From Cydia pomonella (Eukaryota > Arthropoda > Insecta > Lepidoptera > Tortricidae): a stretch of DNA of 64,000 bases. A program made the position numbers and the translations under genes. The stretch covers positions 17,243,570-17,307,569 of the forward strand of contig NC_084720.1 in assembly GCF_033807575.1 (NCBI RefSeq), in the 5' to 3' direction. A model generated the notes under the pieces. The model searched no databases. It was not told the DNA's origin and saw only the letters and a list, made by a program, of their open reading frames with translations. Positions 20,693-31,400 of this stretch are shown piece after piece. Within the stretch, counting starts at the first letter, position 1, and the number at the start of each line of letters is the position of its first letter.

Positions 20693-21649
20693 AACTAGTT
20701 TGCAAGGATAAACATTTGTGGTCTACCTCCCCATAAACTATACCATTAATTGCTGATAGGATATATCAGTAAAATTATAGTTTTTTTAAAGAAATGATGT
20801 AGCACTACTAAATAGTAGAAAATATCTCATCATGGTATCCATGAATTACTCTGTATGAATAAATACCTAGTTTAGCTCCAGTGAGTTGTCTGCACTCTAT
20901 GCCTGCATTGACTGAATTTGAATCTCAAATAGTTCATGAATATCTAATAATGTATACTAACTAAACAATACATAGGGACAATTCCGTACAAGTGTTCATA
21001 TCATCGACAAAGCAGCGCTTGATTTTAGTTTCAGCAATCAAAATCATGTTTTTTTGTATAATTAAAAAAATAGAAATATACGCTCATGTACGGAATTGGC
21101 CCTATGACGGATTTGGCAGCATTGATCTTACTTATAAGTTATATTTTCATCTTCCAATTAAACATCGCCAATACCGTACTTATTTTCTTTTCTATGTATA
21201 AAATACAATATACACGTTTTGTAATGTGTAAAATTTTATATAAAAAATATAGATTTAGGATTTCAATCATATTGACATATTATTTTGTCATATGTATTGG
21301 CAGCTAAATGTACCAAGGCAGTTATTTGAATATGACTATGAACTGCATTTATGACCTTTGATTAATGGTAGTTTATTATAGAATCTCTTTGTTATTGTAT
21401 AGTTTAGATGATTTTTATTAACCACCGTTTGATGTTAGCTTAACAATATTATGATTTAAATTTGCTTTTGCTGTACTAAACTATGCCTACTGTCTGAAAA
21501 TATTCCTTTAAAAAAAGACATTTCATTTTCTTTTCTAGTGTACCTGTCTTTGTAGACGTAAAAAATATAGCAACCTGACTATTATCTGACCGTGTCCTAT
21601 TCATTCCAAAATATTTAGTATTTAGACTAAATCAGACTAGGCTTAGTAA

Positions 21650-21775
21650 TAGGCGGGTCCACACAGAGCGAGCAGCCTCGGGAGGAAATTTCTTCGCGCG
21701 GCTAACGCTTGCCTCGCGCGGCCGTTGCTCGACAACTTTTGCCTCACCCGAGCCAATTTGCTCGGCAAGATGTTG
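21650..21775 (+). mobile_element. MITE fragment with 'ggcgggtccacacagagcga' end
   Basis: Begins with the same terminal sequence as the complete element at 22831-23043, followed by GC-rich 'cctcgcgcggccgttgctcg'. The opposite terminal repeat is missing. The surrounding region 20120-22830 is AT-rich, with no gene seen. Confidence 0.6.
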
Positions 21776-22830
21776 CTTTTCTTGTACATCTGTACATACC
21801 TGTCAATGTGAATGTTTTTTCATGTCCATCAACATCTTTAACTTTCTCGTTTTTCACACACATTTTAGTTGTAGGTATTCTATTATACTCGTCTTCTGTT
21901 ATGCCGATGTTCTATTCGTTGGTGCTGTCAGCATTTATTTCCTTCTTTTCATTTAAATTTGTTCATACTTATCTTTATAATATACTGCAACATATCTGAA
22001 ATGAACATTCTAAAACTTCTAAATTGAGAGAAATAGTTTAAAATGTAGCATAAAATGCAACCTTGCCTTTTGGAAAAAAAAATTATGGCATTACAACCAA
22101 TTTAATGTATATAATTTTAGACCTTAGTGTGTAAGCTTAGATGTAAGAATTCTTTTATTATTTCCCCTTTGTCATGATGAATGAAAACATTGCAATACTG
22201 AATCACATGTCAATAACATTGCCTTGTTAGTTTTGTATGAAAAAAAAAATTAAATCACAAAATATTTTTGTAGAGAATTAAAATTATGGAGTTACGTAGA
22301 CATAAATTAAGTAGATTGTTTGTGATTATTTATGTAAAATTTCTAATCAAAAGACAATATAAAAAAAGATGAAATGTTATGCAAAGTTGATGTACAAAAT
22401 GTAATCTCCCGTCCAGGTGTATCTCGTCAAATATAAAATATATTTAATAACATATTATGGAATGAATCTCAAGCTTCATAATGTTACTTAAGTAGTTTCC
22501 GTCCAAATTACCAATGACTGATTTTTTATTATTTTTTTATATGTATTTGTGTCTAAGTTGTACAACTTGTACATGGTTAGTAGGAATGAAATCTCAATTT
22601 TGACTTCATAGATTTATTTCCAAATAAAAACCTTATGCAAAATATCTAAACATTTGTGTTTATTTAAAATATATCCCTGCAACACTTTCCCCTGGATATT
22701 TATTTTGTGTTGTCCCTTTGGTAATCCAAAATAATAAGATCCACAGAATATTTGCCAACAAGAATTATTAAACAGGACTACAAGTCATTATTAAATTCCA
22801 AAAAAATAAGGCAAAATATACAAAGGCCAA

Positions 22831-23043
22831 TAGCCGGGTCCACACAGAGCGAGCATACGCGCGAGACAATTTCCTCACGCACAAACTGGCCAGCGCAGAC
22901 ATGCCTCGGCCGAGGCAGCGCGCTCGGGCGAGGAAAACGCACGCGCGGCCTAAGCTGAGGCACGTCTACACTGGTCGGTTTGTGCGTGAGGAAATTGCAT
23001 TGGATGTACGTGCTTGCTCGCTCGCTCTGTGTGGACCCGCCTA
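22831..23043. mobile_element. GC-rich MITE with inverted ends
   Basis: Left 'gccgggtccacacagagcga' and right 'tcgctctgtgtggacccgcc' are inverted. Inside, 'tttcctcacgcacaaac' and 'gtttgtgcgtgaggaaat' form a second inverted pair. About 213 bp, non-coding, and much more GC-rich than its AT-rich surroundings. Confidence 0.75.
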
Positions 23044-23194
23044 ATTACATTTTGCAGCAAGGAAATTAACCTCTGGTATGCTTAGGAGCAGATCTGCTCC
23101 ATATATATTCAACCAAATCCAACTTAAACATGAAGATGTCATGGTTGCTAAATAAATTGGCAAATTTTTGACAGGTGCATACAAAAAGTTAAAG

Positions 23195-23400
23195 CTGGGT
23201 TCAGACAGGTGTAACATGTAATGTAACAGGAATTTTGCGTGAGGACAGCACTATGAGCATTACATGTAACACTTGTGCTGGATCCATTGACTGTGGTTTT
23301 TTATTGTGAATACAAAAGGAGCTCGCAGCTGCACCCATAGATTGATGCTATATTACATGTAATCTTTCATTACACATTACACCCGTCTGTGTACATTGTG
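23195..23400. mobile_element. MITE with 'cagacaggtgtaacatgtaa' ends
   Basis: The left end 'gttcagacaggtgtaacatg' and the right end 'cattacacccgtctgtgt' are inverted, with internal repeats of cattacatgtaa. Non-coding, about 205 bp. Confidence 0.6.
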
Positions 23401-23554
23401 TAATCAAATATTGTAATGTCACCAGTTGAGAAGTTCAAATAAATATCAAAGTAAATCAACCACAGCCAAACAAAATGACTAGGTAACCTGAGACCAACTT
23501 GGTTTAAAATCAAGTTTGAATAGACAGTTCACTTACAAATGTTTTGCCCAAATG

Positions 23555-23690
23555 TACAGTTAAAGAATTTAATTTGTGACCCATTTCGTACCTTGCACAA
23601 TGACAATAGTATGAGGTCTCTGGCGAGTTTCATGTTGTTGTCACTGTGACAAGGTATGAAATGGTACTGAAATTAAATTCCTTGACCGTA
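23555..23690. mobile_element. Hairpin MITE
   Basis: 'cagttaaagaatttaatttg' plus 'cccatttcgtaccttg' on the left is mirrored by 'caaggtatgaaatggtactg' and 'aattaaattccttgaccg' on the right. Non-coding, ~135 bp. The rest of the stretch to EMC7 (23690-24085) is AT-rich without recognised features. Confidence 0.65.
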
Positions 23691-24028
23691 AGACCGAGGA
23701 AAAGAAGAAACTGCTATCAACATCACAGACAAAAATAACTTGATGTAGTGCTATTCCAAAGACTAACAGATACAACTGGAAATTCTTAATTGTACTATTA
23801 TTTTAACTGGATCATTGTAAAGTGTAAACTCCATATAATGTCACTAGATATAACAATTCACTCCCTATAATGTCAATATTTGTTGGCTATAGTTGGTTGA
23901 CTTTAGTGTTAATTTCTCTCTATATAATGAAAAATCGATAGTGTCAAAAAACGTCTAGTCCCTTGAGTGTGACTATGTAGAGTTTACACTGTATTTATAA
24001 ATAATGGACATTTAAAAATGATTTCTAA

Positions 24029-24034
24029 TTTATT
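24029..24034 (-). terminator. Poly(A) signal of EMC7
   Basis: tttatt on the plus strand (AATAAA on minus), 52 nt past the EMC7 stop, a suitable place for a short 3' UTR. Confidence 0.55.
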
Positions 24035-24085
24035 CAGCAAGAAAACTACACAATGATTCATGATAAATTAATTAACTATTTTAGC

Positions 24086-24754
24086 CTATTGTCTCTTCTT
24101 GATCTGCTTAGTCTTAGCAGTAGGTTTCGGGGCACCTCCGCTAAACAAGTTGGTAAACATTTCAGACATCTCAGGCATTTCACCCATCTTCGCCAAATTG
24201 CTAATCTGCTTCAAATCTTCTTTAGTCTCCGGATCATTCATCATTTTAGGCAGAACCATGATCAACAGGAGCGGGAGAACCATCATGATCACCATGGGAT
24301 TGAATAGGAAGTCGGTCAGCCTCCATTGTTCGCGGACTTGGAAATATCTGAATCTGTATAACACTTTCATTCTCAGTGGATATGGCACTTGTATTACTTG
24401 TGACGTTTGCACGAAATTGACTTTCCTGGCGCGGTATTTGCCTTTGGAGTTGATTTCAACGCGCAGGGGCTCGTACATGTAGTCCGGATGGACGGCCTCG
24501 ACGATGTAGGAGCCCGAAGGTACATTGTGTATGATGAAAGAGCCGTCATCGCGAATGAAGCCGATGTACTCGCCTCCGTTGACGTGGATGCGCGTGTCTA
24601 CCTGCCAGGTGCCCACGTTAGGCTCGTCCGCGGGGAACACTCGCCCTTCGATTACGTATCGGCCGCTCCCGAGCTCTTCTTCGACGGAGTTGGAGACACA
24701 TATTACAGCCCCTATAGAACACATGAACCCGACAAGCGGTAGCGCCATAAACAT
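24086..24754 (-). CDS. EMC7: ER membrane protein complex subunit 7, intronless
   Basis: 222 residues from ATG 24754-24752 to stop 24088-24086; human EMC7 is of similar size. Residues 1-~22 are a signal peptide. Residues ~30-130 form the beta-sandwich lumenal domain (YVIEGRVFPADE, GFIRDDGSFIIHNVPSGSYI, VEAVHPDYMYEPLRVEI). A conserved RYFQVREQWR, FLFNPMVIMM block leads into one membrane helix (~150-171). The cytosolic tail is acidic, then Gly/Lys-rich (NDPETKEDLKQ; PEMSEMFTNLF). EMC7 is part of the EMC, which inserts tail-anchored and multipass proteins into the ER. The gene is a single exon, so an ancestral intronless state or a retrocopy are both possible. A poly(A) signal follows at 24029-24034. 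Head-to-head with the hexosaminidase gene. Confidence 0.95.
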   Translation of the reverse strand: MFMALPLVGFMCSIGAVICVSNSVEEELGSGRYVIEGRVFPADEPNVGTWQVDTRIHVNGGEYIGFIRDDGSFIIHNVPSGSYIVEAVHPDYMYEPLRVEINSKGKYRARKVNFVQTSQVIQVPYPLRMKVLYRFRYFQVREQWRLTDFLFNPMVIMMVLPLLLIMVLPKMMNDPETKEDLKQISNLAKMGEMPEMSEMFTNLFSGGAPKPTAKTKQIKKRQ

Positions 24755-25424
24755 TTTGTAGGGATTGATTGGTTACCGGAGACTAAATTATTTGCCCTTG
24801 TTTTCTCACTAGTTTGTTGTTCTACGATTTATCATGAATTTTTACTACTAATGCTAATCACAGATAATATCTCTTTGCTAGTGTCAACGTGACGTGACTG
24901 TCAATCCTGTTTGACATTCTGTCTGTGTGCTGTAAGATGGCTGTATGTGCCATTTTCCTTGTCCTAAAAAACACGATGACACAAATTGTCTCTGTACCAC
25001 AGATTCGCGCGATTATTTAAAGTTTTAGGTATTTTAGGTTAGCAACCTTTTGAGCAATACTTTGCATGAACATGGACTAATGCATTGGTGAATCAATCTT
25101 AAGGGAAAAAAAACCGGACGTAACCTTTTCCGGGGCTAGCTCTCCGTCTATTTGTACGGTCAACACAGCTTTAAAAAGAGTCCCATATTACGATAAAAAT
25201 AAATGCTTTAGTAACATTTTCGTCTATGGACAGTTCATAAATGTCAGATTGAAGCGCGATAAAGCGTATTTATCGCGTTATTGTATACATTCCCGTGTTT
25301 ATAAGCTATTAAACGCATGTTCTGCTTATCTGTTTTGTAATAAGGATGTACAATAACATTCGATTGAATCGTTTCCTCAGTTGAACGTTCGCCTGCCCGC
25401 GGGGAGGTATACCACTACACCGCC
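24755..25424. promoter_or_regulatory. Divergent intergenic region between EMC7 and hexosaminidase
   Basis: About 670 bp separates the two opposite start codons, so both promoters must lie here or overlap. No clear TATA box at a fixed distance is visible. A small direct/inverted piece, 'gcgcgataaagcgtatttatcgcgtta' (split palindrome GCGATAAA...TTTATCGCG at ~25253-25278), is the only structured motif noticed. The hexosaminidase ATG has a good context (accgccATGa). Confidence 0.5.
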
Positions 25425-28400
25425 ATGAATTGTATCATATTTTTAAACATATTTGCCGCGTTTTGGGCTCTTGTGATCGCCGAGTCCGTGTATCCGGCTA
25501 CTAAAGGGGAGGTGTGGCCGAAACCTCAGCACCAAGTGAAAACAAATACGGTTCTTACATTCGACCATAGGCAATTTCAAATTAAGGTAAAAATGTGTTC
25601 TTACATTTTTTTTTCATAGTGCAGGCACTGTGCAGTTTAAGAAGAATTTCCTCCCGCGGACGCTCCGGCTGTGGAATGAGCTCTGCCGATGTTTTCCCGA
25701 GGGGCTACAGTATGAGTTTCTTAAAAAAAGGAGTGTACAGTTTTTTAAAGGGTCGGCAACGCGCATGTAACATCATCATCATCATCATCATCATTTTTTA
25801 TTCAATAACAATATTACATTGTGTTTGAAAAATCTTAAATCTAGGCACATGCATACAAAAAATATTTCAAAAACAAACATCATAAAAATAAATATTAAAA
25901 CTAATTCAAATATATCGCCCGCTCAAATAGGTAGCCCAAAAATAAAAATAAAACATGAATAGTAATTAAAAAAAAAATTGTCATTAAAATATTAGAAGAA
26001 AATAAAAAACTAAAAATATCAACAAGTAAGAAGAAAAATTAATCAAATAATATCATTTAAAAATTAATTAAGAAAATAAAAATAAAAATTGTAACATGTC
26101 AGAATAAGAAAATAAATTATAAATTAAGAGAAAAAAAAAATGTCACCTAGTAAAATAAATAAAATAAAAAAGTGAACAAGTAAAAAGACAAGAAAAAATT
26201 AAATATTATTATGTGAAAATTTCCAAAAAGGCGCAAAAATACAAACATTTATGTCAGCAATTAAAATAAATAAATAAATAAAAATTTAATTCCCTAAGTC
26301 ATGATAAAATAATTCTTCAATAGTATAAAAACATTTCTGAAGTAAAAACGCACGTAGCTTGATTTTAAAGGTATCGGGGTCACAAATAGATTTGAGCTCA
26401 ACCGGTAATTTATTAAAAACTTTAACAGCTTGATAGCGAGCACAATATTCTGCTAGTTTAATCTTAGGAGTAAAAGGGCGGTTTAGGTTCTTTGTCCTTG
26501 TTGCCAATCTACGCATCCTAGCATCCTCTGTTTCGCTTGTTGTCAGAGATTTGACTAAATCTGTACATAGTATTAAAATGTATAGACTTGGCACAGTAAG
26601 AATTTCTAGTTTTTTAAAAAAATCTTTACAGGACACCCACTGGGGTTTCCGCACCATTATTCTAAGTGCTCTTTTTTGAAGTAAGAAAGCCTTTTTTATA
26701 TTATAATCATAAGTAGCTCCCCAGAATTTTATACTATACCTTAGTTTGGAATCAACTAAGGCATAATATACTGCCTTTAATTGGTCTATCCCGATTAATT
26801 CTCTTAGGCTCCTTAAAGCGTAACAGGCGGAACTAATTGATTTATCTATTTGCTCTAGTTCCTGCTTCCAATTAAGAAATTGATCAATATAGACTCCAAG
26901 AAATTTTACAACTTCAACAGAACACAAGACCTCATTTTCAAAATCGAGTTCAAGTTTATTGTAGTTCCTGCGATCACTCTTAAACAACATGATGCTTGTT
27001 TTATCAGTATTAAGTATTAGGTTGTTTTCTTTGAACCATGCATGGAAAACCGCGAGAGCGGCTCTTATTTTGTTTATTAGGTCATTTTCGTTCTTGGCAC
27101 TAATAATTGCGTTCGTGTCATCAGCGAATATTACTACTTTCAAATCTGTTAAAGCGGTTTGTATATACTTTATGACATCATTAATGAATATAATAAATAA
27201 AATAGGACCTAAAATAGACCCTTGTGGAACGCCTCGTGTTACAGCGGTAATTCTAGACTTAAAAACTCTCTCTTGGTCATTTACTATACTCCTAATCTCA
27301 ACATACTGTTTTCTATTTTGTAAGTAGTTTCTAAGCAGGTCAAGATTTTTACCTCTAACTCCATAATATTCTAATTTTTGTAAAAGGATCGTGTGGTCTA
27401 CCGTATCGAAGGCGGAGCTCAGATCCAAGAAAACTCCCGCTACCTTTAATCCGTTGTTAAGGCATTGTACTACGTCGGTAAGTAATGTATCTATAGCGTT
27501 CGTTGTGCCGATATTTCTCTGGTAACCAAATTGCCTAGGATCTATTATATTATGCAATCGCAGATGTGTACTGAGTCTTTTTTTGATGATTTTTTCAAAC
27601 AACTTTGACATCACTGGTAACAGAGAGATAGGTCGGTAGTTTTTAGGGTCACTCTTAGTATTCTTTTTATGAATAGGAAGGATCTTAGCTGTTTTGAGCT
27701 GATCAGGAAAACTGCCCAGGTCGTAACACTTATTAAAAAAGTATGCTAACACCCCTGTAGTTGCAGGCGTCCTTAGGCTACGGTGATTGCTTACTATCAG
27801 GCGACCAGTATACTTGTTAGCCACCGACGTGGTACAAAACTCAAAGGTTGTCTGGAAAAAATCATCTTTTAGCGATAATGCCACACCTGTTGCTACCTAG
27901 TTTTAAACGTGGATTTAATTTCCTTTGTAGGTATTTTTTTTTCTTTTCACCATCCACTGACAATGCGCGCCCCATATAGATTCTGTACCTCAGTATACAA
28001 ATCTAGTACAAACTTTTAATTTTGTTTCTATAAATCGACTCACGCTTGAACTTCTTATACTTACTTATGTGTTCCAATTAACCTTCCAACTGTTCAAGTA
28101 TTCCATATGTATAACTGTTTTCTGTATTTTTCTCTAAATTTTAGGCCTAGTGAAATAATAGTCGTTTCAGGTGTAAGGGAGGGGAATACGGTCCATTTCG
28201 AAATGCAAAAAAAATGTTTTTGAAGTGAAAACTTCTTTAGCGGCGCTGTGCACATTTTGTGATGGGAAAATAATGTTAAACTCGCGTCAGGCGTCACGTG
28301 ACCGTCAGATTGAAAATTCGTAAGACGGACACGTGACATAATGATGACTTGCAAACTGAATGTCATCGAAGCCTGGTTACTTTTGAAAAATCGTATCTCA

Positions 28401-31400
28401 TTCAAGTGTGACATTTTATTTTCTTCATAATCAAAGTGCTGTCATAACGGTTAAAGAGGTTTAATCTATATTAATAATTTCGTCAAGGGGTACGGTAGAC
28501 CCGAATGAAATTATACTCAAATGAAAGAGCGTTAAAAAATAAGAGTTTTGAATCGACTACATATATTGGCAAAATTCGGATTATCGCGTATTTTGCATTT
28601 AAAAGTGTTAATTTAATGACAAACACATGACAAAAGGTAGGCCATATTTAATTTGGAAAATGACAGCGACGGGTGCGTTTGGAAATTGTGAACACGTTTG
28701 CGACGGCATGTTGGTTGGCATCCAGTGTGTAAGATGCAAAAACTTTTTTTAAAGAATGACTATGTATGTCACTGTTTGTAAATGATGTATAAAGTAAGGC
28801 GCGGTAAATAAAATTTTCTATGGGAGGACAACATTTTTAACCGACTTCAAGATTTCAAAAGAGGAGGTTATCAATTCGATTGTATGTTTTTTTTATGTTT
28901 GTTACTCCATAACTCCGTCATTTCTGAACCGATTTTTAATATTATTTTTAATATTATATATATACAGATTGGTCCCGTTTTTGTCAAAACTCAGTTTTGA
29001 TGATGGGATCCATGAGGAATCGAGGGCACTCTTCAAAAGTTCAAATGTGAAAGGCATACATATAGTGATTTTTGTATTTTCTTTAACAAATGAAGCATTT
29101 ACGTTTTAAAAAGTGACATTTGATGAAGTGGAACTGCTGATGATGATCAGAATGGAACTCTTCAACGACGCATAGTACACGTTTGGCGATTTCTCCTCTT
29201 CGCTGTGTTTGTTAAGTAAATTAGATTTTCAAGACAATTTTTTGTCAGGTTCGAGTTCTGACGATGGGGTCCATGAGGAATCGAGTGAACTCTTCAAATA
29301 TGAAAGGCATACATATAGTGATTTTTGTATTTTCTTTAACAAATCAAGCATTTACATTTAAAAAAGTGACATTTGATGAGGTGGAACTGCTGATGATGAT
29401 CAGAATGGTACTTCTTCAACGACGCATAGTACACGTTTGGCGATTTGTCCTCTTCGCTGTGTTTATTAAGTAAATTAGATTTTTCAAGACAAATTTTTGT
29501 CAGGGTTGAGTTCTGACGATGGGGTCCATGAGGAATCGAGTGAACTTTTCAAATATGAAAGGCATACATATAGTGATTTTTGTATTTTCTTTAACAAATG
29601 AAGCATTTACGTTTTAAAAAGTGACATTTGATGAAGTGGAACTGCTGATGATGATCAGAATGGTACTCTTCAACGATACATAGTACACGTTTGGCGATTT
29701 GTCCTCTTCGCTGTGTTTGTTAAGCAAATTAGATTTTAAAGGCAAATTTTTGTCAAGTTCGAGTTCTAACGATAGGGTCCATGAGGACTCAAGGGAACTC
29801 CTCAAATGTTAAAGGCATATAATATAGTTATCTTAGTCAAGTATTTACATTTGTAGAAATGACATTTGATGAAGTGGAACTGCTGATGATGAACAGAATG
29901 GAACTCTTCAATGATGCATAGTTCACGTTTGGCAATTTGTTCTCTTTGCCAAGCAGTTAGGTTTTCAAGGCACATTTTTATATTTCTATCCTATTTCGTT
30001 TTTTTAATAATTATCTGGTGCTTTATTTCATGCATGGTGTGAAATAATTTATCTTAAATACAGTTGAATACCCTATTGCGGGTATCTTACCAGTCAACCA
30101 ATTAGGGCAAATCTGAAATGTGTCAAGGTGGGTGCAGTGGCAAAAAAAACATGTTACCTCCTTTTCGACATAATTAGGCGTAGGACGCTGTCTTTTTAAT
30201 TTCATTGTATGAAATCTAAAATCAACAATAATCGTTCTTTCACCGGTCTCCCTCATTGAAGTCGATTTTTTTTTCTTAAGAGGCTGTCAATACCTAAAGC
30301 GCGCACACTGTCTATTTGTATCGGAGTAAATGAGATAGCACTATCGCATGTTACTGGGCCTGGGCAAGGGAATAATAAGAAAAATATTTAAATAAAAAAA
30401 AGTGGATTATTAGTGTAATATTTTACTCAACCACGGTTGAGATATAAATGTTTTGAAATTGTGATTTTAATTGCAGACCCATAAGTCAAAACAATAAAGA
30501 CATAGAACCGTTTAATTGTGATTTTAAGACCAATCTTTGCAATTATTTTCTATCGAGCCGATTTCGTTCAATCATGTATCAAGTACAACCACGGTCTTTG
30601 AAATATAATTAATTATGAACATACATTTTTCTTACTTGACTAAAACAAATAGTCTTTCTTAAAAAACTGTTTAAGTAACATCAATTTCAAGGACATTGGG
30701 TGTTGACAGCCTCTTAAACATTATATAGCCGCATTTTTCTACTGACTAACTGAGTGTGCCAGAGTTATTATTTTACCCGAGCAAAGCCGGGTTTTCGTCT
30801 AGTTGTTATTATAATTGTGTTGTATAGCAAAGAGTTGTATAGGGACCGTGCGTGTTGGAGGGTCTGCCATCTTGTGGCCAGAATCGGAACCATAAACATG
30901 TACATTTACACGTCACGTGTTATCTTGTGCATAGTAGGTTCTGCCATCTTGTGGGCTACATAGGAACAATAAACCTCACATTTACGCCTCGCGGCAAAAA
31001 TCTGACAGCTCCTGTGCTGCCTCCTACAGTTCATGCACGCTCCCTGTGTCCATGATTGTAGATAGGTACTCAAATTTTTCCTTACCAAAAAGTTAAATAA
31101 CAGAAAAGAAGCGTGATTGTGTAGGCTGTAGTCCTGCTCACATTTGGTCTATACAAGCTTACACGCGCGTACCGTACGGTCACGTCTGAAAATATCGATA
31201 CGGACAAAGTACCAAAAATATGTATACACTACCCTAATATATGGGCCATAAGGTCGTATATACATATTTTTGGCACTTCGATCGTGTCGATGTTTTCAGA
31301 CATAATAATATATAACACTAGTTAGTATTAGATTTGATTCATTCAGGAATTCCATTAAAATCGAATACCACAGGTAATCGGTGTGACCTGCTCGCTCCTC

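Noticed and set aside
21709..21999. 96-codon frame in the intergenic region
   Set aside because: Starts in a MITE and continues in AT-rich hydrophobic-looking low-complexity sequence; no splice or family support.
26286..27884. The whole 532-codon minus-strand frame as one retrotransposon protein
   Set aside because: The first ~40 codons are the reverse strand of an unrelated LINE tail; only about 27760-26286 is genuine.
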